Assembly: GCA_937858235.1 (NCBI GenBank)
Contig: CALLZZ010000053.1
Location: 1 to 19,900, forward strand
Direction of reading: 5' to 3'
From: an uncultured Clostridia bacterium
Lineage (GTDB): Bacteria; Bacillota; Clostridia; Oscillospirales; Oscillospiraceae
DNA length: 19,900 nucleotides
The position numbers and the translations under genes were made by a program. Position 1 is the first letter of the stretch. Each line of letters opens with the position of its first letter. The notes under the pieces are model-generated. The model was not told the origin of the DNA. It made no database searches and saw only the letters and a list, made by a program, of their open reading frames with translations. Below, piece by piece: positions 1 to 7,126 of this stretch.

Positions 1-193
1 CGGAAAGCTCATGCGCCATGATACTTCCCTCCTGCGCAACATTATTGTTGGCATTATCGGTTCCGGTGTAGGTAACTTCTTGTTTTCCCTTATCGGTTTC
101 CATGCCTACAAAGGGTTTTCCAGCTTTCTCGTCTCTGTGGTTGGCGCCTGTGCGCTGCTTTGGATTGTCGATTTGATTTCTGGCCGCAACTAA
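1..193 (+). CDS. GlsB/YeaQ/YmgE-family membrane protein, 5' truncated by window edge
   Basis: The frame is open from base 2, so the true start probably lies before the window. An in-frame ATG at 11 would give only 60 residues. The visible part starts GKLMRHD and continues with two hydrophobic glycine-rich stretches (NIIVGIIGSGVGNFLFSLIG, then SFLVSVVGACALLWIVDLI). This matches the C-terminal two thirds of the small GlsB/YeaQ/YmgE (transglycosylase-associated) family, in which an 'AGxLM' segment leads into repeated GxxG membrane helices. Members are about 80-95 residue inner-membrane proteins linked to stress in some bacteria, and their molecular role is poorly defined. A stem-loop follows 26 bases after the stop, so this is probably the end of its transcript. 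The family call is fairly safe; the function is not. Confidence 0.75.
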   Translation, partial: GKLMRHDTSLLRNIIVGIIGSGVGNFLFSLIGFHAYKGFSSFLVSVVGACALLWIVDLISGRN

Positions 194-219
194 TTCCTTC
201 CCCGCATACCGTTCTATCT

Positions 220-263
220 CAGTTCCCATTTCCGTTCTGTGGATTGGGAACTGTTTCGCTTTT
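220..263 (+). terminator. Probable intrinsic terminator after the GlsB-like gene
   Basis: CAGTTCCCA (220-228) pairs perfectly with TGGGAACTG (245-253). A short inner TCC/GGA pairing lies in the 16-base loop, and a T-rich tail (TTTCGCTTTT) follows from 254. The tail is interrupted, so termination may be incomplete. It lies 26 bases past the preceding stop and upstream of the glnS promoter. Confidence 0.55.
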
Positions 264-307
264 CGGAAGAAATTTTCATTCTTTTCCGATATACTCTTCC
301 CTTTACA

Positions 308-336
308 TTGATTTTTTCATGCGTGAACGGTATAAT
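308..336 (+). promoter_or_regulatory. Sigma-A type promoter of glnS
   Basis: TTGATT (308-313) and a consensus TATAAT (331-336) are separated by exactly 17 bases. Transcription would start near 343. That gives a leader of about 45 bases to the preferred ATG at 388, or only about 15 bases to the upstream TTG at 358. Confidence 0.75.
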
Positions 337-387
337 AAAGTTTAATTTTGATGATGATTGGATGTGAATCCCTTGGCTGAACATGAA

Positions 388-2061
388 ATGACAATGACTC
401 AGAATTTTATTCACGATTTTATTGATGAAGATATTGCCGAAAACGGTGCCTACGCCGGAAAGCAGGTGCATACCCGTTTCCCGCCCGAACCCAACGGGTA
501 CCTGCACATCGGCCACGCAAAGGCGATTTTTGTGGACTTCGGTACCGCTCAAAAATATCAGGGACTGTGCAACCTACGGATGGACGACACCAACCCCACC
601 AAAGAGGAAGTGGAATATGAGGACGCCATCCAGAAAGATATTCATTGGTTGGGCTATGACTGGCAGGATCGGTTCTACTATGCCTCGGACTACTTTGATC
701 AAATGTATGACTACGCGGTAGAGCTGATCAAAAAGGGACTCGCTTACGTATGTCAGCTAGCGCCAGACGAGATGGCCGCCCACCGTGGCGATGTCAACAC
801 TCCCGCTACCAGCCCCTACCGGGATCGCCCCATTGCAGAAAACCTAGATTTATTCGCACGGATGAAGGCAGGCGAATTCCCCGATAGTGCTATGACCCTG
901 CGTGCTAAAATCGACCTGGCCAGCGGCAACTTTAATATGCGTGATCCAGCCATCTACCGCATCAAGCATATGGCTCATCACCGCACCGGGGACAAGTGGT
1001 GCATTTATCCCATGTACGACTTTGCGCATCCCATTGAAGATGCCCTGGAGGGCATTACCCATTCTCTCTGCACGCTAGAGTTCGAGTCTCACCGGCCGCT
1101 ATATGACTGGGTCATTGACAACATCACCATCCCCTATCATAAACCCCGCCAGATCGAATTTGCTCGCCTTGGTATCGATCACGCTGTCATGAGTAAGCGA
1201 AAACTGCGCCAGCTGGTAGAGCAGCACTACGTCTCCGGCTGGGACGACCCCCGTATGCCTACCATCTGCGGCCTGCGCCGCCGGGGCTATACTCCTGCCG
1301 CCATCCGCACCTTCTCTGAACAGATCGGCGTAGCTAAGGCAGACTCCACCGTAGAGTATTCCTTCCTGGAGCACTGTCTGCGCAGCGATTTGGACAGCCA
1401 CGCCATTCGTGTCATGGCCGTGCTTCACCCCATCCCCCTCACCATTACCAACTATCCTGAGGGACAGTCTGAAACCTTCCAGGTAGAAAATCACCCCAAG
1501 GATCCCACTTTGGGCTCCCACGCCGTCACGTTTTCCAAACACCTTTTTATCGAAGCGGATGACTTCATGGAAGAACCTATTAAAAAATATAAGCGCTTAA
1601 CCCCTAACGGTATGGAATGCCGTCTGAAGGGTGCTTATATCATCACCTGCACCGGCTGTGTAAAGGATGCTGCGGGAAACGTAATTGAAGTGCTTGCGGA
1701 ATATGATCCCGCATCCAAGGGCGGTAATCCTGCGGATGGCCGCAAGATCAAAGGCGCTGCTATCCAGTGGGTCGACGCTGCCACTGCCGTAGATGCCGAG
1801 GTGCGGCTCTATGACAACCTTTTTGATGACGCCGCACCCGATGCCGTTGGTAAGGACTTTTTGTGCGCACTCAATCCCAACTCCCTCACTGTCCTCACTG
1901 GCTGCAAACTAGAGGCTTTTCTGGCTGATGCCGTAGCGCTCACTCCCTATCAGTTCATGCGAACTGGTTATTTCTGCGCGGACAACAAAGACAGCAAACC
2001 TGAAGCTTTGGTCTTTAATCGCTCTGTCTCCCTCAAAGACAGCTTTAAAGCAAATAAATAA
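388..2061 (+). CDS. glnS: Glutaminyl-tRNA synthetase
   Basis: Class I aminoacyl-tRNA synthetase that charges tRNA-Gln with glutamine in the cytoplasm. From the ATG at 388 it has 557 residues, normal for bacterial GlnRS. The HIGH motif (PNGYLHIGHAK) is at about residues 35-45 and the KMSKS-like loop is VMSKR at about 267-271. The GlnRS-specific segment THSLCTLEF lies between them. The C-terminal half is the beta-barrel anticodon-binding region. The start is uncertain: in-frame TTG 358, GTG 364, ATG 388 and ATG 394 are all possible and none has a clear Shine-Dalgarno sequence. I prefer 388 because it is an ATG, the family has no conserved sequence before this point, and it leaves a reasonable leader after the promoter. 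The gene stands alone between its own promoter and terminator. GlnRS is patchy in Firmicutes, most of which make Gln-tRNA by GatCAB transamidation. Product call is essentially certain. Confidence 0.96.
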   Translation: MTMTQNFIHDFIDEDIAENGAYAGKQVHTRFPPEPNGYLHIGHAKAIFVDFGTAQKYQGLCNLRMDDTNPTKEEVEYEDAIQKDIHWLGYDWQDRFYYASDYFDQMYDYAVELIKKGLAYVCQLAPDEMAAHRGDVNTPATSPYRDRPIAENLDLFARMKAGEFPDSAMTLRAKIDLASGNFNMRDPAIYRIKHMAHHRTGDKWCIYPMYDFAHPIEDALEGITHSLCTLEFESHRPLYDWVIDNITIPYHKPRQIEFARLGIDHAVMSKRKLRQLVEQHYVSGWDDPRMPTICGLRRRGYTPAAIRTFSEQIGVAKADSTVEYSFLEHCLRSDLDSHAIRVMAVLHPIPLTITNYPEGQSETFQVENHPKDPTLGSHAVTFSKHLFIEADDFMEEPIKKYKRLTPNGMECRLKGAYIITCTGCVKDAAGNVIEVLAEYDPASKGGNPADGRKIKGAAIQWVDAATAVDAEVRLYDNLFDDAAPDAVGKDFLCALNPNSLTVLTGCKLEAFLADAVALTPYQFMRTGYFCADNKDSKPEALVFNRSVSLKDSFKANK

Positions 2062-2075
2062 CTGCTCTGACGCCG

Positions 2076-2108
2076 AAAGAGGGACACACCACAGGTGTGT
2101 CCCTTTTT
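2076..2108 (+). terminator. Strong intrinsic terminator of glnS, probably bidirectional
   Basis: GGGACACACC (2081-2090) and GGTGTGTCCC (2094-2103) form a perfect 10-bp stem with a 3-base loop, followed by TTTTT (2104-2108). The opposite flank is AAAGA, which gives a T-rich tail on the minus strand as well. The stop codon of the convergent minus-strand gene (2107-2109) lies in the T-run, so both genes probably share this terminator. Confidence 0.88.
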
Positions 2109-2397
2109 ACCCAACTGCCATCCAGTCTTCGACTATATCCCGCAATGTGGTAGGCGTCACCAAATGATCCGCCATCTTGTGAACTAACTTGTCGATTATT
2201 GCTGCGCGCAGTGTGACATTGCGCAGACTCTCCGACTGCGTCTCGCCAGAACCCGAGACCACAATACGAATTCCGTAGCTTTCACAACACACACTGCCAG
2301 CAGCTTCCGCTTCCTCCACCAATATGTAATACTGTATTCGATATGCCTGTCCGATTTCATTCTCCAGATCACGCTCTTCTACAAATAGTTCCCACAT
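2107..2397 (-). CDS. Small conserved-looking protein of unknown function (possibly DUF6514-like)
   Basis: A 96-residue acidic soluble protein beginning MWELFVEERDLENE. The gene has an excellent ribosome binding site: AGGAGG (minus strand, bases 2411-2406) lies 8 bases before the ATG, so it is very likely real. There is no signal peptide or membrane segment. The sequence reads as a strand-rich N-terminal half (YRIQYYILVEE, then YGIRIVVSG) followed by a helical C-terminal half (RAAIIDKLVHKMADHLVTP). I am reminded of small Clostridia proteins filed under DUF6514, but I cannot confirm this by eye and assign no function. It is convergent with glnS and shares its terminator. The roughly 270 bases upstream show no clear promoter to my reading, and rnmV further upstream may read through. 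It appears complete. Confidence 0.8.
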   Translation of the reverse strand: MWELFVEERDLENEIGQAYRIQYYILVEEAEAAGSVCCESYGIRIVVSGSGETQSESLRNVTLRAAIIDKLVHKMADHLVTPTTLRDIVEDWMAVG

Positions 2398-2624
2398 TTT
2401 CTCTTCCTCCTTACTTGATAGCTGACAACGTTCATTTTAGCCGTTTCCCTATTGTTTTTCCCGAGAACTTTGTCGAATGAACATTTTTTCATTTTGGATT
2501 GGCATATATCTGTTTCAACTTTATAGTAATCATGACAACACACATTCACCCTATTATGGTACGAATACACCTTTTTTCCGCTATATCCCCACTTAATTCA
2601 AACAGCTGAACATAAACTAGAATC
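2398..2624. other. AT-rich intergenic stretch without a recognised gene
   Basis: About 225 AT-rich bases between the small protein gene and the rnmV stem-loop. Beyond the ribosome binding site at 2406-2411 I found no convincing promoter pair, RNA gene or repeat. A 63-codon open frame on the minus strand (2379-2570) overlaps the start of the real gene and has no credible ribosome binding site. A promoter for the small gene is expected here, but I cannot locate it. Confidence 0.5.
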
Positions 2625-2660
2625 GAACCCGTCCAGATGCACGCTGATCTGAACGGGTTC
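2625..2660 (-). terminator. Stem-loop after rnmV, probable terminator with a weak tail
   Basis: On the minus strand GAACCCGTTCAGAT pairs with ATCTGGACGGGTTC: 14 pairs including one G-T, with an 8-base loop. It starts 7 bases after the rnmV stop. The following minus-strand bases (GATTCTAGTTTATG) are only moderately T-rich, so it may act as a weak terminator or as a 3'-end-protecting hairpin. Confidence 0.55.
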
Positions 2661-2667
2661 TTCTTAT

Positions 2668-3258
2668 CTACAGGTTGGCCACAACCTCTTGGTATTCTTC
2701 GTAAGTAATCAGTCCATTTAGCACCTGCAGCAATCCGTTGGGCGTTAAATGCTCTGGCAGTTCCAGTGCTTTCAACAACGCACTTCGGCGTTCCCGACTG
2801 CCAGGGCTGCCGGAAAGTCCGTCTCGAAACAAGTCCGCCTTGGTGATTTTCCGTCTAGCGTGAGTTTCCGCTTCTTCACCCAGCACCGTTGCCCCTGCCC
2901 GCCGCAGCACTGCTTCCAACACCTGGGGTGACATGCCTTCTACGCCCAGTTTGCCTTCTTTGCCTGGTGCATTCTTCCGTTTCTCCTTACCGTAGACATC
3001 TGGAATGTAGGCCTGCTTGATCCACTCCTGGGGAATCGCACCTTTCAAATGGCTGCGAATGACAAAGCCAGCACCATCACTGTCGGTCAAAATAATTAAA
3101 CCTTGCTTTTCTGCCACCCGCCGCAACATCTTAACCGTGTCCCGCTTCTTGAATACCTGAAACCCACCTACCGGAATAATCAGGGCATCCACCACCTGGG
3201 AAAGAGTATTTTTATCATAGCGGCCTTCCACAACAATGGCCTCCTTGATTTTCAGCAT
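2668..3258 (-). CDS. rnmV: Ribonuclease M5 (5S rRNA maturation)
   Basis: A 196-residue Toprim-fold nuclease that trims precursor 5S rRNA in Firmicutes. The Toprim signature is clear: the catalytic glutamate sits in VVEGRYDK (E11) and the metal-binding DxD is LTDSDGAG (D59, D61). The later GKLGVEGMSP segment (about residues 102-111) matches the 'GVEHA' region of RNase M5, and the rest is the C-terminal DUF4093-type domain. Length is typical. An AGGAGG lies on the minus strand at 3275-3270, overlapping the holA stop codon. It is 11 bases from the ATG, a slightly long spacing. Only 16 bases separate it from holA, so it is the last gene of the comEC-holA-rnmV unit, and a stem-loop follows. I am confident of the family; the exact RNA substrate is taken from characterised relatives. 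Confidence 0.9.
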   Translation of the reverse strand: MLKIKEAIVVEGRYDKNTLSQVVDALIIPVGGFQVFKKRDTVKMLRRVAEKQGLIILTDSDGAGFVIRSHLKGAIPQEWIKQAYIPDVYGKEKRKNAPGKEGKLGVEGMSPQVLEAVLRRAGATVLGEEAETHARRKITKADLFRDGLSGSPGSRERRSALLKALELPEHLTPNGLLQVLNGLITYEEYQEVVANL

Positions 3259-3274
3259 GTTCCGTGCTCCCTCC

Positions 3275-4306
3275 TCAGCAGCAGGCCAGCTTGAGCAGCA
3301 GGTCTACCAACAGCTCTTCGCTGTCCACTCCACTGGATTTCATGGCTAAATCAGTCTCTGCCGCCAGCGCCACCGCATTCCGACACCAGCGCAAATCAAA
3401 TCGACGGGCGGATTCCATCAGCCGCCGCGCCTGCCAGCTGCTGTGCATCTTCCATAGCTCAGCCAGGTAATCCTGTCCCTTTTTCTGCTCCAACGTCACC
3501 CGTGCCGACCACATTTGCCGCAGCTGCGTCCCCAACACCGCCAGTATTTTAATCGGCGCTTCATTCATCTGATATAGCTCGCTGAGCACGCCCATGGCCT
3601 GATCAAAATTTCCCTCTCCAATGGCGTTGGACATGGCAAACACTTGCGCATCCAGCACTGGCGTTGCCACCGCGTCGATATCCTCCTTGGTAATCTTAGC
3701 CCCTTTGGCATAGCTCCCAATTTTCTCAATTTCCCCGTCCAAACCGGTCATCAGTCCACCACAGAGGAAGGTTAGATATTCTGCGGTTGAGTTGTCGATT
3801 TCCTTGCCCAACGCTTTGAAGTGACGGCGAATCCAGGCATTTAAATCGCTTTGCTGCTGGGGTTGGAATTCCACCGTGATTCCAATCTTTTTGATCAGCT
3901 TCCCCAATTTGGTATTGCCCTTAGCCGGAAAGGGCAGCAAATCATAGACAAAGATCAGACAGACGTAGTCTGGCAGATCTTGAAGCATTGCCTCCAATTT
4001 GTCACGCCGCTCCTCATTTTTGTACAGATCATAGTCGTACACGATAATCACTGTTCGATCATTCATCATGGGAAAGGCGTCCACACAGTCTTCCAGATCT
4101 TGCAGCTCCAGTTCTTTTCCCTGAAACACATGAAGGTTAAAGGTTTCCGCTCCGGCAGGCAACAGCTTTTTTCGGATGGTTTCCAAATAATAATCCCGCA
4201 GGTAGTCCTCTTCTCCGTGGAACAGGTAGAGCATCCCCAGCCGATTCTCTGTCAGCGCTTTTTTTAGTTCTATCAGTCCGGCATCCGGACGTTTCTTTTG
4301 TGCCAT
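3275..4306 (-). CDS. holA: DNA polymerase III, delta subunit
   Basis: Clamp-loader delta subunit, which opens the sliding clamp for the replicative polymerase. From the ATG at 4306 it has 343 residues, normal for Firmicute HolA (B. subtilis YqeN). The N-terminal part has LYLFHGEEDYLRD (around residues 26-38), where this family carries a degenerate AAA+ site. The C-terminal collar domain contains the typical stretch EAPIKILAVLGTQLRQMW. Two starts are possible. ATG 4318 overlaps the comEC stop as ATGA and would add MRRT. ATG 4306 is preceded by GAGGAG, 4 bases from the codon, and begins MAQKKRP. I prefer 4306 because of that site; the choice does not affect the product. The comEC-holA order is conserved in Firmicutes, and translational coupling is likely here. 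Confidence 0.93.
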   Translation of the reverse strand: MAQKKRPDAGLIELKKALTENRLGMLYLFHGEEDYLRDYYLETIRKKLLPAGAETFNLHVFQGKELELQDLEDCVDAFPMMNDRTVIIVYDYDLYKNEERRDKLEAMLQDLPDYVCLIFVYDLLPFPAKGNTKLGKLIKKIGITVEFQPQQQSDLNAWIRRHFKALGKEIDNSTAEYLTFLCGGLMTGLDGEIEKIGSYAKGAKITKEDIDAVATPVLDAQVFAMSNAIGEGNFDQAMGVLSELYQMNEAPIKILAVLGTQLRQMWSARVTLEQKKGQDYLAELWKMHSSWQARRLMESARRFDLRWCRNAVALAAETDLAMKSSGVDSEELLVDLLLKLACC

Positions 4307-4310
4307 AGTT

Positions 4311-4316
4311 CTCCTC
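4311..4316 (-). promoter_or_regulatory. Ribosome binding site that decides the holA start
   Basis: On the minus strand the junction reads ATGAGGAGAACTATG. GAGGAG follows directly from the ATGA overlap of the comEC stop and stands just before the second ATG (4306). This favours the second ATG over the overlapping one. Confidence 0.65.
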
Positions 4317-6576
4317 ATTGGTCCTTTATCGTAACCGTACCGTTGAGATCGGTTCGGTAAACATCAACTTCTGCTTCCTCAAGCCGGTCCAAAACATCCT
4401 GGGTCGGATGCCCATAAGAGTTGTCCCCTACGGAAATCACACCTACCTTCGGGGTAATCCGCTTCAGGAACTCCATGCTGGTAGAGTAGCGGGAGCCATG
4501 GTGGCTGACCACTAACACTTCCACATCAGCAATGTGCTCCCGCCGAGACAGGGTATCTTCTACCTGACTGCCCATATCACCGGTAATCAGCACATCGAAG
4601 GTTCCAGCGCTGGCCAGCACTGACAGACAAGCATCGTTATCGCTCTCCTCACCCGCCGGTGCGAAGACCTGTGCCTGTGCCTCCCCGAAGAGCAGCTCTT
4701 GATCCGCTGTTACGGTTTCCACCTCCAAATCGTACTGCTGCGCCATTTCCTCTATCTCTGCTCGATTCCCGCTGTTGTCCTCTACCTCCGGAGCCACAAG
4801 GCGCTCCACACGCACACGCTCCAATAGTTCCCCTACTCCATTGATGTGGTCGCTGTCGTAGTGGGTCAGTACCAGCAGCTTTAACTCAAAAATTCCCAGC
4901 TGGTTTAGATAATCCGCTAGTTCATCTCCCGCTGCGTTTCCCTCTGTGCCACCGCAGTCTACTGCAATTGCTTCACCGCCAGAAAGCAACGCTACACACT
5001 GCCCCTGTCCTACGTCGAGAACTCCAGTGGTTAAATTGCCTGATAACGTTGTCGTCCGATTGGCAATCAAGGCAAGAACCAAGATGGCCAATGTTCCCGC
5101 AACCGGTATCACCGCCTTCCACCCCTTTGGCTTCCGCCGGCAGGCATAGAACAGCAGTCCATAGGCCGCCAGCAACCAGAGCCGTATCCACGGAGAATCC
5201 CCTTTCAGGGCGGCAAAAGGCACCGCTGCCAGTCCTTTCCCTACAGTCACCGCATACCACGCCAAGGCTTTCACCGGCCAGGACAGAACAACTCCTACGA
5301 TAGGCAATGCTCCGTAGAGCATTGCGGTCAGGAACCCGCCGCCCATCAAAAGGGAAACGCTCCAGACCACCAGTAGATTGGAAATGGGTGCGATGACTGA
5401 AACCTGATCAAAGTACAGGACGGTTAGCGGAACCGTAAAGCCCATGGCAGAGATGGTCAAAGCCATCATCTGCTTAACATTCCACAGTTGCTTCCGCACC
5501 CAGTGCATTCTCTTGCTTTCCCCAGGGTCTTCCTGCCAATCTGGAAGCAGCTTCGGCAACAGCAACTGAATCCCTAACACCGAGGTGAAAGAAAGCTGCA
5601 AGCCTACACTGCCTGCCGCCCATGGGTTCTGCACCAGAATTAGGAACAGGGCGGCGGATAATGCGGTAATCGGATCGTACTGCCGTCTGAGTATCGGCCC
5701 CAACAGCAGCAGCGTCTCCATCACCGCAGCACGCACCACGGAAGGTGCCCCACCGGTGAGCAGTGCAAAGCAATACATCAAGGGGATGGCAGCCAAGCAT
5801 TTCCATCTTCGATTTCCTGGCAGCAGCAGGATAAACTCCACTAAGAAAACCATGTGCATACCGGACACTGCGGTTATATGGCTCAACCCAATTCGGGAGA
5901 GGGCATTACGGAAGGAATCGGACATCCCGCTTTTATCCCCTGTGGTCATGGCCTTCAATAGCCCACCGCTGTCCCCACGATACATTGCATCTAAGTTGGT
6001 TTGTATCCATCGGGCAAACTTCAATGGATACAGCTTCCATTCCATTCGCTCCGGGTGAACGATTTGTTCCAGCTTCACCTTTTTCCCCAGCACATGGATG
6101 CCCTGAGCGGTGTAGTAACTCACCTCCCGGTCATGGATCACCTCTGCCGTGGTAAAGCTCCCAGTGCCGGAAATTTCATCCCCCAGCGTCAGCCCTTGGT
6201 ACCCCTCGTTGAGATACAGACACGCTCGAAATGTGTTTCCCGCCTTGGGCTGAACCTCTGCCGTAACAGACACACCATAGTCTGTCTCCTTCGGATAACT
6301 GATCACACAGGCCGAAAAGGGTTTGGTTTCCCCTATGTATGCCCGGGCAGGGGCGCACCAGACCATTTGATACACGGCGCACCACACAAATCCCAGGCAA
6401 AAGCTGATCGTGGTAAAAAGCACCCGCGTCCGATTGCGCCCCTTGCAAAACAGCCCGATGACAGAAAGCAGGAAACAGGCTGCTCCCACGGTCAGATGCC
6501 AGTCGTCCGGCACTAGGTATACCGCCAGAAATACTGCTGCGCAGAAGGGCAGCAATGCCCACGCCAGCCTCCTCAT
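4315..6576 (-). CDS. comEC: DNA-uptake channel protein ComEC/Rec2
   Basis: A 753-residue polytopic membrane protein thought to carry single-stranded DNA across the membrane during natural transformation. All three family parts are present. Hydrophobic helices and an OB-fold-like region fill about residues 1-200. The competence domain follows, with its hallmark segment DKSGMSDSFRNALSRIGLSH and then AVSGMHM near residues 212-240, and then many more membrane helices. The C-terminal metallo-beta-lactamase domain begins LDVGQGQC, with the metal motif THYDSDH near 569-575 and later ITGDM and VSHHGSR. All expected metal-binding residues are visible, so it looks intact. Its ATG overlaps the TGA of the regulator upstream (bases 6573-6576), and no strong ribosome binding site precedes it, so translation is probably coupled to that gene. 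comEA is not in the window. Whether the host is naturally competent cannot be judged. Confidence 0.95.
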   Translation of the reverse strand: MRRLAWALLPFCAAVFLAVYLVPDDWHLTVGAACFLLSVIGLFCKGRNRTRVLFTTISFCLGFVWCAVYQMVWCAPARAYIGETKPFSACVISYPKETDYGVSVTAEVQPKAGNTFRACLYLNEGYQGLTLGDEISGTGSFTTAEVIHDREVSYYTAQGIHVLGKKVKLEQIVHPERMEWKLYPLKFARWIQTNLDAMYRGDSGGLLKAMTTGDKSGMSDSFRNALSRIGLSHITAVSGMHMVFLVEFILLLPGNRRWKCLAAIPLMYCFALLTGGAPSVVRAAVMETLLLLGPILRRQYDPITALSAALFLILVQNPWAAGSVGLQLSFTSVLGIQLLLPKLLPDWQEDPGESKRMHWVRKQLWNVKQMMALTISAMGFTVPLTVLYFDQVSVIAPISNLLVVWSVSLLMGGGFLTAMLYGALPIVGVVLSWPVKALAWYAVTVGKGLAAVPFAALKGDSPWIRLWLLAAYGLLFYACRRKPKGWKAVIPVAGTLAILVLALIANRTTTLSGNLTTGVLDVGQGQCVALLSGGEAIAVDCGGTEGNAAGDELADYLNQLGIFELKLLVLTHYDSDHINGVGELLERVRVERLVAPEVEDNSGNRAEIEEMAQQYDLEVETVTADQELLFGEAQAQVFAPAGEESDNDACLSVLASAGTFDVLITGDMGSQVEDTLSRREHIADVEVLVVSHHGSRYSTSMEFLKRITPKVGVISVGDNSYGHPTQDVLDRLEEAEVDVYRTDLNGTVTIKDQ

Positions 6577-6779
6577 CGTTTTTTCTCTGCCAGTCCCAAC
6601 AGATAATCCGTGGTTACATTGTAAAGCTGCGCCAGCTTGATCACTGCCCAGACTGGGATCTCCCGTTGGCCCAGCTCATATCGATGGTATACACTTCTTT
6701 GCATATGCCAATATTCCGCAATCTCGATTTTCATCTTGTCCGAATCTTCCCATAAATCTCTGATTTGTCGAAAATACAT
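6573..6779 (-). CDS. XRE-family helix-turn-helix regulator, second tandem copy
   Basis: A 68-residue protein from the ATG at 6779 that is essentially one HTH_3/XRE DNA-binding domain. The turn region reads IEIAEYWHMQRSVYHRYELG and ends with LYNVTTDYLLG, as in many Clostridia regulators. It matches the preceding gene at about 51 of 68 positions, so the two arose by tandem duplication. An upstream GTG (6788) would add three residues, but GGTGA (minus strand 6789-6785), five bases before the ATG, supports the ATG. The stop codon of the first copy lies inside that ribosome binding site. Its own stop overlaps the comEC start as ATGA. An unusual Trp replaces Leu in the recognition region (EYWHM versus EYLHM), which could alter DNA specificity. 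Likely role: transcriptional regulator, possibly of its own operon. Confidence 0.88.
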   Translation of the reverse strand: MYFRQIRDLWEDSDKMKIEIAEYWHMQRSVYHRYELGQREIPVWAVIKLAQLYNVTTDYLLGLAEKKR

Positions 6780-6784
6780 GACCG

Positions 6785-7000
6785 TCACCGTTCGCCACGC
6801 TTCCGATTGGAGCGCCCCAGCAAATAGTCCGTGGTCACATTGTATAGATCTGCCAGTTTGAGCACTGCCCAGACCGGGATCTCTCGTTCGCCTAACTCAT
6901 ACCGGCGGTACACCGTACGTTGCATGTGCAGATATTCCGCAATCTCAATTTGCGTTTTGTCTGCATCCTCGCGTAAATCTCTTAACCGTTGAAAATACAT
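6785..7000 (-). CDS. XRE-family helix-turn-helix regulator, first tandem copy
   Basis: A 71-residue single-domain HTH protein. The segment IEIAEYLHMQRTVYRRYELG is the DNA-binding part, and LYNVTTDYLLG closes the domain, followed by a short basic tail (RSNRKRGER). I chose ATG 7000 because GGTGA (minus strand 7010-7006) stands five bases before it; a GTG at 7009 would lie inside that site. The same GGTGA-N5-ATG arrangement occurs at the second copy, so the duplicated unit (about 221 bases) includes the ribosome binding site. This is the first gene of the unit HTH-HTH-comEC-holA-rnmV. I see no good promoter in the 70 bases upstream. There is no effector domain, so it probably acts as a dimer, as other small XRE repressors do; that is inference. 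Confidence 0.9.
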   Translation of the reverse strand: MYFQRLRDLREDADKTQIEIAEYLHMQRTVYRRYELGEREIPVWAVLKLADLYNVTTDYLLGRSNRKRGER

Positions 7001-7073
7001 TTTTATCACCGATTAAAATGTTACCGTTCGGTCTCTTTTTTACGCCCATTTTGGCACTGTACGGTGGTTCCTA

Positions 7074-7104
7074 CCATGAAAGAATGCCGTGGTTGCCCAC
7101 GGCA
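7074..7104 (-). terminator. Intrinsic terminator of the alaS-HIT unit
   Basis: On the minus strand TGCCGTGG and CCACGGCA form an 8-bp perfect stem with a 4-base loop (7085-7104), followed by TTCTTTC. It begins 22 bases after the stop of the HIT gene. It separates the alaS unit from the downstream regulator/comEC unit. Confidence 0.72.
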
Positions 7105-7126
7105 CTGCTTTTCAATTTTCTGATTT

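Noticed and set aside
160..552. Small frames around the glnS promoter (plus 160-345, minus 214-552)
   Set aside because: They overlap a terminator, a near-consensus promoter and the glnS coding region, and have no recognisable protein features.
2379..2570. A 63-codon minus-strand frame in the AT-rich gap
   Set aside because: It overlaps the start of a better supported gene, has no credible ribosome binding site, and its composition looks non-coding.
5474..6562. Several frames of 110-171 codons on both strands overlapping comEC
   Set aside because: They lie in alternate frames of an intact comEC with all expected motifs and are shadows.
6573..7009. The two small adjacent genes as a toxin-antitoxin pair
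   Set aside because: Both are HTH domains homologous to each other; neither resembles a toxin, so a regulator duplication is the simpler reading.
6789..7009. GTG starts at 7009 and 6788 for the two regulators
   Set aside because: In both genes the GTG lies inside the GGTGA ribosome binding site that stands five bases before the ATG.
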